Notes under the pieces: model-generated | Database searches by the model: none | The model's input: the letters and a program-made list of their open reading frames with translations, nothing else | Told to the model about the DNA's origin: nothing | Shown here: in pieces, positions 52,604 through 62,168 of the stretch | Numbering within the stretch: position 1 is the stretch's first letter | How the letters are laid out: every line of letters begins with the position of its first letter | From: Candidatus Epilinea brevis | GTDB lineage: Bacteria > Chloroflexota > Anaerolineae > Epilineales > Epilineaceae | DNA length: 64,000 bases | NCBI GenBank assembly: GCA_016710785.1 | Contig: JADJUE010000013.1 | Location: 62,001 to 126,000 of the forward strand | Direction: 5' to 3' | Program-made: the position numbers and the translations under genes

Positions 52604-55600
52604 ATGGCCGTTCATGTTGGCGTTGCGTCGGCAGGTCGGAGGCAGGGGAAGTGGCTGTCGCGTCTGCTTGCCGGGGCCGGATTGCTGCTGTTGCCCGGTC
52701 CTTGGTCAGCGCCGCTGGCCCGCGCCGCTACCACGGCAGTCTGCGAGCCGACGGTCGCGGCCACGCTGGATCGCGACACCCTGCCCTTGGGCGAGACCCT
52801 TGGCCTGTCGGTCACGCTCGACCCGCGATGCGCGGGCACGCGGGAGCGGCGCCACCTGGAGCTGGTCCTGCAACCCACCGGCAACGCGGCGGCTGACGGG
52901 CGCCTGGGCGCGGCGCTGGCCGACCTGATCGCCGCCCTGCCGGCGGATTTCGGCAGCATCGGCGTGGTGAGCGGCGACGGCCGGCTGCCATCGGGGCAGG
53001 TCAAGGAGCTGTTGCCGACGGCCGACCGGCCCCTGGTGCAAGCGACGCTGCGGGCCTTCGGTGGCAGCGGCGTCTCCCCCGTGCCCTTGGACGAACTCCT
53101 GCAGGTCGCTCGCGCGGTCTATGTGGCCCCTGACCCCATCCGCGCCAAAGTCGTCGGGCGCCGCCACATCGTCGTGGTCGGCCATGCGTCCGCTCCCTTG
53201 GGCCGGGCTCAGACCATCGATCTGGAAGCCGGCGCGGCCCATGAGGATGGCATCGAGCTGTTGCGCTACTGCCTTGGGGCGGCCTGCCTGCCGCTGCCCT
53301 GGACGGAGACGGCCGACGTCGCCGATGCCGCCGCCCTGACCGCGAACCTCGGGGCGCGGATGCTACGTCCCGCGCTGCCGGCATTGGCGACGGTTCGATT
53401 GTCGGCGGTGTACGGCGCGGCGTCCGCCTATGTCTTCCAGAGCGCGAACCCGCCGTCGTCGACCATGGGCTGGCGCTACGGGCAGCGAACCTCGCCGTTC
53501 ATCGGCTGGGACCTGACCGAGCAGCAAGATCCCGTGACCCTCGCCTGGCGCCTGCGTCCCTTGGATCGCGGCGACGCCGTTGTGGCGTTGACCCATGTCG
53601 TGTTGGAGGGCGTCACCACCAGCGGTGAACGTTTCCTCGATACCATCAGCGCGGAGCGGACCGTCGACACCCAGACCCAGCTGCCGCTGCCCAGCGCCTG
53701 CCATCTGCAGGCTCTGACCCATGCCCCCGGCCGGCTGGGACTGGACGACGGCTTCGACCTGGACCTGCGTCTGCAGGCCGAATGTCCAGGCGGACCGCGC
53801 GCGGCGGATGTGGTGCTGGTGGTGGACCGCTCCGCCTCGATGTCGACCGGTATCCGGACGCAGGAGCTGAACAAGGGCCTCAACGCCTTTCTGGAGGCGG
53901 TCGACCTGAGCCTGCACCGTGTCGCGCTCATCGATATGCAGACCACGCCGCGCCTCAGCGCGCCCCTGGGACAGGATCGGGCGGCGCTGCTGGCCGCGGT
54001 AGCGGCGGCGCGACCGGCAGGCGAGACCGGCTTGGGAGCTGCCCTGGATCTGGCCCGCCAGGTGCTGGACGGCCGGCGCGAGCAGGCCCAGCCGGTGACC
54101 ATCCTGCTCACCGACGGCCAGGGTTCGTTCCCCCGGCCCGGCGCCGACGACCCTTGGTTCAGAGCGGGCGCCTGGCTGCAGCTTGAGGGCGTCTCCACCT
54201 TCGTGGCCTGCCTGTCGGGCCCGGAGGTCTGCAACCCGCGTCTGAGCAGCATCGCCAGCGGTCCGGCGTGGCTCCGGCATACCCCGCTGGCGGTGGACCT
54301 GGAAGCGACGCTGCTGGAGATGTCCACCCGCCTGGGCCAGCCCAGCCTGCGCCGGATCACCGTGCGCTTTGACCTGCATGGCGCCTTCTACGACAGCGCC
54401 CCGAACGGTGCCGACGACCCCTTCTACCTCCACCAGCGCGGGACCGGACTACAGACCGTGCCGCAGCCGCTGGTAGGCCCATTGGACCTGACGGCGCCCA
54501 CCTGGGCGCGGGCCGTCGGTCGTTGGCCGGTGACGGACCTCTGGGAAGCGGTGTGGGTTGACTCCGACGGCCGGGTCGGTACGGCGGCCATCACGCCACC
54601 GGTCATCGATGTGCAGCCGCCGGCGGATACGGGACCCTGCCGCGCCGCGCAGGTGATCCGCCAGGCGGATCCCGCGGCGGCAGCCCTGGATGAGACGGTC
54701 CGCAGCCGTACCAGCGCCACCCTGATCTGCCAGCCGCAGGCCCAGGATCTGGAGCTGGTGCTGGTGTTGGACCATTCCGACTCCATGCGCGGGCAGCGCA
54801 TCCTGGACCTGCGCGCCGGCGTGGATCGGCTGCTGGCGGAGGCCGCCGCGCCCGGTTTGCGCATCGGCCTGGTGGCCTTCAGCGACCAGGTGCTCGCCTC
54901 CCGGCCGCTGGGGACCCAGCCTTCGGCGATCTCGGCGGCATTGGCCGCAACCGACCCCGGCGGCATCACCAACATTGGCCTCGGACTCACCGCCGCGGCC
55001 GAGTTGCTGGCCGCCGCCAGGCCCGGGGCCAAGCGCCTCGTCTTCCTGTTGACCGATGGTCGCAACAGTCTGGGGACCGAATCGCTGGTGGCCGCCGCCG
55101 ACCGGTTGAAGGCGTCTGAGCAGAACGAGATCGCCGCGCTCTGCCTGGCGTCGGCCTGCGACCAGGTGCTCAGCGACATCGTCAGCCGTCCGGGCTATTA
55201 CAGCGACCTGTCCGACAGCGGGCAGCTGCCGGCCTTCTTCAGCCGTCTCGGTGCGGCGATCGCCGGTCGGGCGCCCATGTCCGCCGACCTGCGGGAGCAG
55301 ACCGGCGCGGCCTTGGAAGTCGTGCCCGGTTCGGCCGTGCCGCCGGCCAGCTTCGAGCCCGATCCGCTGGTCTGGCTGTTTCCCTTCGTGGGTGACGGCG
55401 CCTTCGATGTCAGCCTGTCGCTCAAGGCGCGCTGGCCCGGGCGTCAGCCCGTCGACCTCTGGACGCGGGTCGACTATCGGCTGATCGGCGGACAGCAGGG
55501 GCAGCTGTATCTGGATCCACTGAGCGTGACCGTACCGGACGCGGGTTCATCGCTGCCGACCGCCGCGCCCTTGCTCACCCCCACCGGGTCGCCGGCCACC

Positions 55601-55693
55601 CGAACCCCGACCGCCGTCCCCTCGGTCCCGCCGACCGCCACCCGGACCTTGCCTGACGAGGGCATCCTGCTGCTACCTTGGCTCTCGCGCTGA
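52604..55693 (+). CDS. Secreted protein with two MIDAS vWA domains and LPLL-type tail
   Basis: 1029 residues from the ATG at 52604, which has GGAGG six bases upstream; the frame is open back to 52553. After a signal sequence (LLAGAGLLLLPGPWSAPLARA) comes a region of about 330 residues that resembles a degenerate vWA domain (LELVLQPTGN, IVVVGHASAP). Two clear vWA domains follow, with MIDAS motifs DRSAS (D408) and DHSDS (D723) and the partner motifs LLTDGQ and FLLTDGRNS. The tail has a Thr/Pro linker and ends EGILLLPWLSR. vWA domains bind metal and protein ligands, so an adhesion or surface-assembly role is inferred. Confidence 0.85.
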   Translation: MAVHVGVASAGRRQGKWLSRLLAGAGLLLLPGPWSAPLARAATTAVCEPTVAATLDRDTLPLGETLGLSVTLDPRCAGTRERRHLELVLQPTGNAAADGRLGAALADLIAALPADFGSIGVVSGDGRLPSGQVKELLPTADRPLVQATLRAFGGSGVSPVPLDELLQVARAVYVAPDPIRAKVVGRRHIVVVGHASAPLGRAQTIDLEAGAAHEDGIELLRYCLGAACLPLPWTETADVADAAALTANLGARMLRPALPALATVRLSAVYGAASAYVFQSANPPSSTMGWRYGQRTSPFIGWDLTEQQDPVTLAWRLRPLDRGDAVVALTHVVLEGVTTSGERFLDTISAERTVDTQTQLPLPSACHLQALTHAPGRLGLDDGFDLDLRLQAECPGGPRAADVVLVVDRSASMSTGIRTQELNKGLNAFLEAVDLSLHRVALIDMQTTPRLSAPLGQDRAALLAAVAAARPAGETGLGAALDLARQVLDGRREQAQPVTILLTDGQGSFPRPGADDPWFRAGAWLQLEGVSTFVACLSGPEVCNPRLSSIASGPAWLRHTPLAVDLEATLLEMSTRLGQPSLRRITVRFDLHGAFYDSAPNGADDPFYLHQRGTGLQTVPQPLVGPLDLTAPTWARAVGRWPVTDLWEAVWVDSDGRVGTAAITPPVIDVQPPADTGPCRAAQVIRQADPAAAALDETVRSRTSATLICQPQAQDLELVLVLDHSDSMRGQRILDLRAGVDRLLAEAAAPGLRIGLVAFSDQVLASRPLGTQPSAISAALAATDPGGITNIGLGLTAAAELLAAARPGAKRLVFLLTDGRNSLGTESLVAAADRLKASEQNEIAALCLASACDQVLSDIVSRPGYYSDLSDSGQLPAFFSRLGAAIAGRAPMSADLREQTGAALEVVPGSAVPPASFEPDPLVWLFPFVGDGAFDVSLSLKARWPGRQPVDLWTRVDYRLIGGQQGQLYLDPLSVTVPDAGSSLPTAAPLLTPTGSPATRTPTAVPSVPPTATRTLPDEGILLLPWLSR

Positions 55694-55729
55694 CTGCCGC
55701 CCAGCGCTACGCTCGTGCCGGCCGTCGGC

Positions 55730-55780
55730 CCCATCAGCCGTCGGCCGGCCGTAAACGGCCAGTCCCATCAGCCGTCGGCC
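55730..55780. repeat. Direct repeat pair flanking a small hairpin
   Basis: CCCATCAGCCGTCGGCC occurs at 55730-55746 and 55764-55780, 34 bp apart. Between them GGCCGT-AA-ACGGCC (55747-55760) can form a six-bp hairpin. This lies between the convergent vWA and moaA stops and may act as a bidirectional terminator. Confidence 0.5.
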
Positions 55781-55792
55781 TGATTTCGACCA

Positions 55793-56824
55793 TCAACCCC
55801 CGATGGCATGCATCCGGCGCGCTTCCGTGTGGATGCCGCGGTTGAGGGCATGCCCCGTGGGCTTGGCAGCCACCGCGCGGGCCAGAATCGCCCTGAGGGC
55901 CTCCGGGCCGCCGCCGCCGCGCAAGGCGGCGCGCAGGTCCAGTTCGTCGTCGTGCAGCAGGCAGAGGTGCAGCTTGCCGTCGGCCGTCAGCCGCATGCGG
56001 TTGCAGGTGCCGCAGTAGGGTTCGCTGACCGGCGAGATGAAGCCCACCCGGCCGGGGGCGCCGGCCAGCCGGAAGTTGCGCGACTCGTCGGCCAGATCCG
56101 CATTGGGCAAGGCCTCCAACGGACCCAGGGCGGCCACAATCCGCGCCTTGACCTCATGGTTGGGCACATAGCGGTCGATGGCGAAGCGCGATTCCTGACC
56201 TGACCCGAGGGGCATCAGCTCGATGAAGCGCACCGTCCAGTCATGGTCCAGGCTGAGGGCGGCCAGCCCCACCACGTCCTCATCGTTGAAACCCCGGGCG
56301 ATGACCGCGTTGACCTTGATGGGGACGAGCCCCGCCGCCTCGGCCGCGCCGAGCCCGGCCCACAGGTCTTCCAGCCGCCCCCAGCGCATGAGGCGCTTGA
56401 GGTTTTCGGGCTGCAGGGTGTCGATGTGCACGTTCACCCGTCGCAAGCCGGCCGCTTTGAGCGGCGCGGCCAGCTGCGGCAATCGAATGCCGTTGGTGGT
56501 CAGGGAGATATCGGCGATGCCGTCGACGGCGGCGATGCGCCGGACGATGTCCACCACGTCGGTGCGCAGCAGCGGCTCGCCGCCGGTCAACCGCACCTTG
56601 CGGAAGCCCAGCTCGGCCGCCGCGCGCACCACCGTCTCGATCTCGGCGGCGTCCAGCAGCTCGGCGTCGGGCGCAAAACTCAGGCCCTCGGTGGGCATGC
56701 AGTAGGCGCAGCGCAGGTTGCAGCGGTCCGTCAAGCTGATGCGCAGGTAGTCGATGGCCCGCCCGAAGCGATCATGCAAGGCGATGGGAGCTGATGATGC
56801 GGGCGACGAGGCAGTTGGGGACAT
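55793..56824 (-). CDS. moaA: GTP 3',8-cyclase MoaA (molybdenum cofactor biosynthesis)
   Basis: 343 residues from the ATG at 56824 (MSPTASSP); an extension to 56902 overlaps the upstream gene and is rejected. The radical-SAM CxxxCxxC is C35-NLR-C39-AY-C42, followed by FRKVRLTGGEPLLR, SLTTNGIRLP and VNVHIDTLQPENL. The C-terminal second cluster site is EPYCGTCNRMRLTADGKLHLCL. The end lacks the usual terminal GG but has HAIGG, the functional GG tail of MoaA. It makes the first intermediate of molybdopterin synthesis. It follows the lipoprotein gene after five bases and is near the molybdoenzyme MsrP. Confidence 0.95.
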   Translation of the reverse strand: MSPTASSPASSAPIALHDRFGRAIDYLRISLTDRCNLRCAYCMPTEGLSFAPDAELLDAAEIETVVRAAAELGFRKVRLTGGEPLLRTDVVDIVRRIAAVDGIADISLTTNGIRLPQLAAPLKAAGLRRVNVHIDTLQPENLKRLMRWGRLEDLWAGLGAAEAAGLVPIKVNAVIARGFNDEDVVGLAALSLDHDWTVRFIELMPLGSGQESRFAIDRYVPNHEVKARIVAALGPLEALPNADLADESRNFRLAGAPGRVGFISPVSEPYCGTCNRMRLTADGKLHLCLLHDDELDLRAALRGGGGPEALRAILARAVAAKPTGHALNRGIHTEARRMHAIGG

Positions 56825-56829
56825 GGGAT

Positions 56830-57864
56830 TCAGTCCTCCCGGGTGATGCGGAAGGACTGGACCCAGTCCGCGGGGTCCGCGCAGGGCAGGTCGCCGCGCC
56901 ACAGTCGCAGGTGGCTGGTGGCCAGGATCACCCGGTACCCGGCGGCGCCCGCTGCCTCCAGCAGCTGCTCGCCCGGGGCGCTCAACACCGCCATCGCGCC
57001 TTCCGGACGGCGGAAGCGCATCGGTGCCGCGCGCCGCTCGTAGCCGCAGCTGTCCAGCTGCGCGAAGCGGCAGGCAGAAGACAGGGTCTCGACCGACCAG
57101 CCGGCGCGGTCGCCGCCCAGCACGCGGGTCGCCGCCCCCTGGCTCTCGCGCAGGTTGACGCCCAGCACCAACAGTCCACGTTCGTCGTCGATGCGCAGGC
57201 CTTCGCCGGCCGGCTGGGGTAGGTGCAGGTCGTCATAATGGGTGATGGTGTAGACGGCGCCAACGGCCAGGGGCGGCGGCGCCCCGATCAGTGCTGTGCC
57301 ATCGCTCCGGGTGCCCAGGCTGGCTTCGCCGCCGTAGCCCAGCTCCAGGGCGAAGGGCAGCGGCGGGTCCTGCGACTGCAGGCGGAAGATGCCTTCCGCG
57401 GCGCGATGCTCGGTCACCAACACGCGGTAGGTATCGAAGTACGGAACGGCTGGGGCGGTGGGCTGCGGCGCCGCCGGGTCCACCCGTAGGCTGAGGCCCA
57501 GGGTCTGGGTGGGCAGCTCGCAGCCGGGCTCCGGTTTGTCGAGGGTCAGCGCCGACTGGCCGAGCACCGCGGGGGACGTGGCCGTCGCGGTCGGCGAGGC
57601 GCTGGCCAAGGCCACCAGGGTGGCCATCAACTCCGCCTCGATGGTGGCCCGCAGATCCGGGGTGGTCACCTCGATGGCCGTCAGCGAGCCGGGTGGCGGC
57701 GCGGTAGGGCTCGCCATGCTCTGGGCCGGGATCACCGCGACTTCGGTGGGCTCGGAGGCGGCGTCGTCGGCGGGGTCGCGGCGGCAGGCGCCTAGGCCGA
57801 TGGCCACCAGCAACTGCAGGGCAAGGATCCGAGCCGCGGGCCGGTGGCGGGAAGGGCGGCTCAT
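56830..57864 (-). CDS. Hypothetical lipoprotein with Thr/Pro-rich linker
   Basis: 344 residues from the ATG at 57864. The signal peptide ends in lipobox LGAC, so the mature protein is membrane-tethered outside. A Pro/Thr/Ala-rich spacer (about 30-100) precedes a folded domain of about 240 residues (FDTYRVLVTEHRAAEGIFRLQ, TLSSACRFAQLDSCGYERRA, GYRVILATSHLRLWRG) that I do not recognise. The same frame stays open far upstream as antisense of the subtilase gene and was cut at the lipoprotein start. Only five bases separate it from moaA, so co-transcription is likely. Confidence 0.7.
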   Translation of the reverse strand: MSRPSRHRPAARILALQLLVAIGLGACRRDPADDAASEPTEVAVIPAQSMASPTAPPPGSLTAIEVTTPDLRATIEAELMATLVALASASPTATATSPAVLGQSALTLDKPEPGCELPTQTLGLSLRVDPAAPQPTAPAVPYFDTYRVLVTEHRAAEGIFRLQSQDPPLPFALELGYGGEASLGTRSDGTALIGAPPPLAVGAVYTITHYDDLHLPQPAGEGLRIDDERGLLVLGVNLRESQGAATRVLGGDRAGWSVETLSSACRFAQLDSCGYERRAAPMRFRRPEGAMAVLSAPGEQLLEAAGAAGYRVILATSHLRLWRGDLPCADPADWVQSFRITRED

Positions 57865-57913
57865 GCGGGCCTCGGCGCCCGCCGGGGTGCGCAAATGCAA
57901 GGGGTTCCCCCTG

Positions 57914-57922
57914 TGATATGAT
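57914..57922 (+). promoter_or_regulatory. Extended -10 promoter (TGATATGAT) of the subtilase gene
   Basis: TG-A-TATGAT lies 83 bases before the ATG at 58006. It resembles the extended -10 elements upstream of polA and the vWA gene. Confidence 0.45.
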
Positions 57923-58005
57923 TCCTCGCGGCAGGTCGCCGCGCCCCTGATTCTAGCGCCCCCGCACCCGCCCTGTTCCATCGCGAGCTTCCGAGAGAGC
58001 GCATC

Positions 58006-60888
58006 ATGCAGCCTACCGCCACCATCGTCCGTTTCATGCGCCTGTCGCTGCCGGCCGCCGTCGTGTTCGGTCTGGCCGGCGCCGCGCGGGCCGCGGCGCC
58101 ACCCCCGTATGGGGCGGCGGCGAACAGCAGCCTGATCCTGGTGCTGGATCAGCCGGGCCTGCTGGAGACCTTGACGGCGCGGCGTGGCGCTTTGGGAGGC
58201 GTGGGAGGCGTGGGAGGCGTGGGAGACGCGGGAGCCGTGGGCGACATGCGCGACGTGGCCGGCGTGCGCGCCGCTGCCCGGGCTGAGCGCGGTCTCCTGG
58301 ATCGGGCCGAGGCGGCCATCGTCGTGGCGCAAGACCGGACCGCGGCCCAGGTAGCCGCCCTGGGTGGGCGGGTGGTCGGACGCCAGCGAGCCTTCCAGAG
58401 CGGTCTCCTGGTGCATGCTCCGGCGGCGCTGGCGCCGCGCCTGCGAGCCCTTCCGGAGGTGGCGGCGGTGTGGCCCGCGCCGCAGATGCGACCGGATCTG
58501 GCGGCCAGCGGACCGCGGGTCGGCGCCCCGGCCCTGCGCGCGCAAAGCGGTTGGGACGGTCAGGGATCGGTCATCGCGGTCATCGATACCGGCATCGACT
58601 ACACGCATGCGGCCCTTGGCGGTGTGGGCCTGGCCGCGGCCTACCAGCAGGCCGCGGTGGCCGCCGAGCGCATCGATGACACCTGGAACGGACAGCCGAT
58701 CTTCCCCAACGCCAAGGTCATCGGCGGCTACGACTTCGTCGGCGCCAACTACACCCATCCGCGGATCTGCACGCCCGACAAGGAGTCGGCCGGCCTCTGC
58801 TCCGGCACCCCCCATCCCGATCTCGACCCTCTGGACCAGCAGGGTCATGGCAGCCATGTGGCGGGCATCGCCGCCGGCGAGGCCACGGGCAACCTGGCCG
58901 CCGGCATCGCTCCGGGGGCGCGCCTGGTGGCCCTCAAGGTCTACGGCCCGCCCATCGGCCCCGGGCTGGCCACCGACGAGGCGGTCGATGTGGTGCTGGA
59001 CGCCCTGGACTGGTGCGCCCTGGTCAACCTGGGCCGCGCGGTTCCCGGCACGGCCCCCAGCCATATCGATGTCGTCAACATGAGCCTGAGCGAGCCCTGG
59101 GGCCAAGGCGCCCTCATCCTCGAACGGGCGGTGGCCGGCGCGGTGGCGGCCGGCATCGTCGTCGTGGGCTCCGCGGGCAACGCCGGCGGCCAGGCCTTCA
59201 TCCTGGGGGCGCCGGGGGCCAGCCCGCCCACCTTGGCCGTGGCCAATACCGCCAGCTCCGGATCGGGCGCCGCCGCGGTGGACCAGCTCTCTGCCAGCAG
59301 CTCCCGCGGCCCCAGCCTGCACGGCGCCCTCAAGCCCAACCTGGCCGCCCCCGGCACCAGCATCGTCTCCGCGGCCATGGGCAGCGGCAGCGGCGGGCGG
59401 ACCCTCAGCGGCACCTCCATGTCCAGCCCGCATGTCGCGGGCGCGGCGGCCGTGCTGGCCCAGCGCAACCGCGCCCAGGCCCTGGGGCTGGGTTCGCGGG
59501 ACATCGCGGCCCTGCTGGTGTCCACGGCGGCCCGCGGGGTGAAGGCCGCCAACGGTAGCGGCGGCGAGGCCGGGCTCAGCGCGGCCGGCGCCGGCCGGCT
59601 GGACCTGCTGGCCGCGGGCAACGCCCTGCTGCTGCCCCGCGGCGGCGAGTTCGCCGAACTGGGCTTCGGGCTGGTGGAGCTGACGCTTCCGGAGACTGTG
59701 CTGCGCCGCGCGGTGGTCGTGTCCAACCTGGCCGCCGAGCCGTTGCTGGTCAGCCTGGTCGGCAGCTGGCGGAACCCCGCGGCCGCTGTGGGATTGGAAC
59801 TGCTGCTGCCGCCCGAGCCGGTGCTGGTGCCGGCCGGCGGCGAGGTGAGCCTGGAGGTCGGCCTGCGCCTGACCGCCGCCCAGCTGTCGGTCGGCATCGG
59901 CCCGGACGAGCAGCCGCAGGCCTTCGTGATGGACCGCCTGGAGGTCGACGGCCAGGTGGAGCTGCGGGCGGTGGACGCCAACGGGCGGCCGCGTACCGAG
60001 ATCCCCGCGGCCCGGATGCCGGTGCAGGTGATCCCGCGGCGGGCCGCCGCCCTGCGCGGCAGGGTGGTCGATGGGGCATCCCCTCCCACCCTGCGTTTCA
60101 CGGCGGGCGCCCACGCGGGCGGCGTCGAGCTCTATGCCCTGCCGGAGCTGGACGGCAAGCCCGCGCCGGTGGACCCTGACGAGCCGGACCTCGCGCTGGG
60201 CGCCGATCTCTGGCAACTGGGCCTGCGCGAGCGCCCCGCCACCGGCATCCTGGACCTGGCCCTGGTGGCGCGCGAGGCCACGCTGCTCGCGCATACGGTG
60301 CTGACCACGCTGTACCTGGACCGCGACGAGGACGGCCGTTTCGACCTGCGGCTGCGCCACGGCTCGGCGGGTATCCTGGGCGGAGCAGGCATCCAGGGGC
60401 CCGAGCTGGCCTGGGGTCTGGCGCCTTGGGATGCGGTGACCGCGACCGCCGGCGCCGAACGGATCCAGGTGTTGCCCGGAGCGCCCTTGGGCAGCGGCGT
60501 CCTGCGCTTCTCCGTCCCGCTGGCCGACCTCGGTCTGACCGAGGGGCAACCCTTCCGCCTGGCGCTCAACCGGCGCGGGATGACGGAGGACTGGTACCTG
60601 CGGCCGGACCTGGATTGGGCGCCGGATGGCGCCACTGCCACCGGGGGGCCTCGCTACCGCTTCGACCCGCGGCACGCGGCCCTCGAACCCGCCGCCTGGC
60701 AGGCGCGGCTGGAAGGTGGCGCCGCGCTGGAGATACCGCTGCTGCCGGTTGACGCTGAGAGTCCGGTGCCGTGGGAAGGCCTGGCCATCTACCCGGACAA
60801 CGCCGGCCAGCCGGTGGCGGGCCAGGCGCAGCGCCTGCGCCCGGGGGGCGCCGCGGCCTACCTGCCCTTGCTGGTGCGACCGCGCTGA
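58006..60888 (+). CDS. Subtilisin-like (S8) serine protease, secreted, with LPLL-type tail
   Basis: 960 residues. A signal peptide (LSLPAAVVFGLAGAARAA) is followed by an inhibitor-I9-like propeptide region up to about residue 180 and the catalytic domain. The triad is D194 in VIDTGIDYTH, H281 in QGHGSHVAGI and S471 in SGTSMSSPHVAG. An Asn-containing oxyanion region (VGSAGNAGG) lies between. After residue 540 come beta-rich domains of unknown type, and the protein ends AAYLPLLVRPR. The propeptide contains a short GVGGVGGVG repeat encoded by 9-bp units near 58197. The enzyme is probably exported and self-activating. Confidence 0.92.
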   Translation: MQPTATIVRFMRLSLPAAVVFGLAGAARAAAPPPYGAAANSSLILVLDQPGLLETLTARRGALGGVGGVGGVGDAGAVGDMRDVAGVRAAARAERGLLDRAEAAIVVAQDRTAAQVAALGGRVVGRQRAFQSGLLVHAPAALAPRLRALPEVAAVWPAPQMRPDLAASGPRVGAPALRAQSGWDGQGSVIAVIDTGIDYTHAALGGVGLAAAYQQAAVAAERIDDTWNGQPIFPNAKVIGGYDFVGANYTHPRICTPDKESAGLCSGTPHPDLDPLDQQGHGSHVAGIAAGEATGNLAAGIAPGARLVALKVYGPPIGPGLATDEAVDVVLDALDWCALVNLGRAVPGTAPSHIDVVNMSLSEPWGQGALILERAVAGAVAAGIVVVGSAGNAGGQAFILGAPGASPPTLAVANTASSGSGAAAVDQLSASSSRGPSLHGALKPNLAAPGTSIVSAAMGSGSGGRTLSGTSMSSPHVAGAAAVLAQRNRAQALGLGSRDIAALLVSTAARGVKAANGSGGEAGLSAAGAGRLDLLAAGNALLLPRGGEFAELGFGLVELTLPETVLRRAVVVSNLAAEPLLVSLVGSWRNPAAAVGLELLLPPEPVLVPAGGEVSLEVGLRLTAAQLSVGIGPDEQPQAFVMDRLEVDGQVELRAVDANGRPRTEIPAARMPVQVIPRRAAALRGRVVDGASPPTLRFTAGAHAGGVELYALPELDGKPAPVDPDEPDLALGADLWQLGLRERPATGILDLALVAREATLLAHTVLTTLYLDRDEDGRFDLRLRHGSAGILGGAGIQGPELAWGLAPWDAVTATAGAERIQVLPGAPLGSGVLRFSVPLADLGLTEGQPFRLALNRRGMTEDWYLRPDLDWAPDGATATGGPRYRFDPRHAALEPAAWQARLEGGAALEIPLLPVDAESPVPWEGLAIYPDNAGQPVAGQAQRLRPGGAAAYLPLLVRPR

Positions 60889-60984
60889 GCGATCGGCGTC
60901 GACCTCATCGTCGCCCGTCTGAGCGGTCTGGATCGTTACCGGTTCGGCGGCCGCCCCGGGGCTTGCGTCGACGCCCGACGCGCG

Positions 60985-61998
60985 TCAGAAGTTGCGGCTC
61001 AAGTCCATCCCGGCATAGAGCTCGGCCACCGACTTGCCGCGCCCTGATGCCTGGCGGCCGTAACCGGTGGCATCGGCGTAGCCGTTGAACATCCGCGTCC
61101 GGCGGCGGCCGAGGTCCCCGATGCGGCGTTCGTTGGCCTGGGTCCAGCGGGGGTGGTCCACCTCGGGGTTGACGTTGGCGTAGAAACCATACTCGCCCGG
61201 CGCGGCGTTCATCCACAGGCTGGTCGGCGGCTCGTCCACCAGGTCGATGCGCACGATGCTCTTGATGCTCTTGAAGCCGTACTTCCAGGGGACGACGAGG
61301 CGCAAGGGCGCTCCGTTCTGCGGCAAGAGGTCTTTGCCATACAGCCCCGTGGACAGGATGGCCAGGTCATGCATGGCCTCGTCCAGGCGCAGCCCCTCGA
61401 CATAGGGCCAGCTGTAGAAGGCCGAGCGCTGCCCCGGCAGCTGTTCGGGGCGGAACACGGTCTCCAGGCGCACATGGGTCGCCTTGCCCAGGGGCTGGGC
61501 CTCGGCCAGGAGCGCGGCCAGGGGGAAGCCCTGCCAGGGGATGACCATGGACCAGCCCTCCACGCAGCGCAGGCGGTAGATGCGCTCCTCGCTGCCGAAG
61601 CGTTGGGTCAGTTCGTCAAGGTCATAGGTGCGCGGCTTGGCCACGAGCCCCCCGACATCCAGGGTCCAGGGCCGGGTGACCAGGCTGCCTGCCATGCCGG
61701 CCACGGACTCCTTGTTGGTGGAGAACTCGTAGAAGTTGTTGTAGCCGGTCACGGCTTCCAAGGGCGTCAAGGCGTCGCCAAACTCGTCGGTGGTCGACCC
61801 CGCGCGGAGCTCCAGTGGCGTGGGCTGCGCCGCGGCGCCGGTGGCGTCCGAATCCGAACCGGAGCCGCCGCCCGAGCCGCTGACGCCGCAGGCCGCCGCC
61901 AATCCGCCCAGGCCGACGGCCCCCAGCCCGGCCAGCAGGCGACGGCGGTCGAGGTACTGCTGCAGCGGGGTGATCTCCGACGAGGGGATGCGGCTCAT
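60985..61998 (-). CDS. msrP: Molybdopterin-dependent protein-methionine-sulfoxide reductase, catalytic subunit (MsrP/YedY-like)
   Basis: 337 residues. The N-terminus is a Tat-type signal (DRRRLLAGLGAVGLGGLAAACG). The MsrP core follows: YNNFYEFSTNKESVA, WTLDVGGLVAKPRTYDLDEL, the Mo-ligand cysteine in YRLRCVEGWSMVIPW, GVPL-like FPLAALLAEA, PYVEGLRLDEAMHDL, NGAPLRLVVPWKYGFKSIKSI and WMNAAPGEYGFYANVNPEVDHPRW. MsrP repairs oxidised methionines in exported proteins using electrons from a heme membrane partner (MsrQ). No msrQ is next to it in this window. Confidence 0.93.
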   Translation of the reverse strand: MSRIPSSEITPLQQYLDRRRLLAGLGAVGLGGLAAACGVSGSGGGSGSDSDATGAAAQPTPLELRAGSTTDEFGDALTPLEAVTGYNNFYEFSTNKESVAGMAGSLVTRPWTLDVGGLVAKPRTYDLDELTQRFGSEERIYRLRCVEGWSMVIPWQGFPLAALLAEAQPLGKATHVRLETVFRPEQLPGQRSAFYSWPYVEGLRLDEAMHDLAILSTGLYGKDLLPQNGAPLRLVVPWKYGFKSIKSIVRIDLVDEPPTSLWMNAAPGEYGFYANVNPEVDHPRWTQANERRIGDLGRRRTRMFNGYADATGYGRQASGRGKSVAELYAGMDLSRNF

Positions 61999-62168
61999 GC
62001 GGCCTCCTGGCGGGGGGGAAGGGGCGGGCTGTTCGCATCCCTTGATGCGCCCGCGGCCTCCGATCGCACCCCTTGCGGCAACAGCAGCCTACGGCATGCG
62101 CTAGCATTGGGCCCCACGGCCGGCCTCACGGTGCCGACAGCCATCACGCCCACTTGATAAGGACCGAC

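Noticed and set aside
53363..54433. Minus-strand 356-codon frame
   Set aside because: It is antisense to the vWA gene and has no recognisable domain.
58190..58240. GVGGVGGVG tract as a functional domain
   Set aside because: It is a short run of 9-bp slippage units in the protease propeptide and needs no special function.
57865..60675. Minus-strand open frame of more than 900 codons upstream of the lipoprotein
   Set aside because: It is antisense to the subtilase gene, which has a full catalytic triad; the composition is His/Gln/Gly/Arg-rich shadow sequence.
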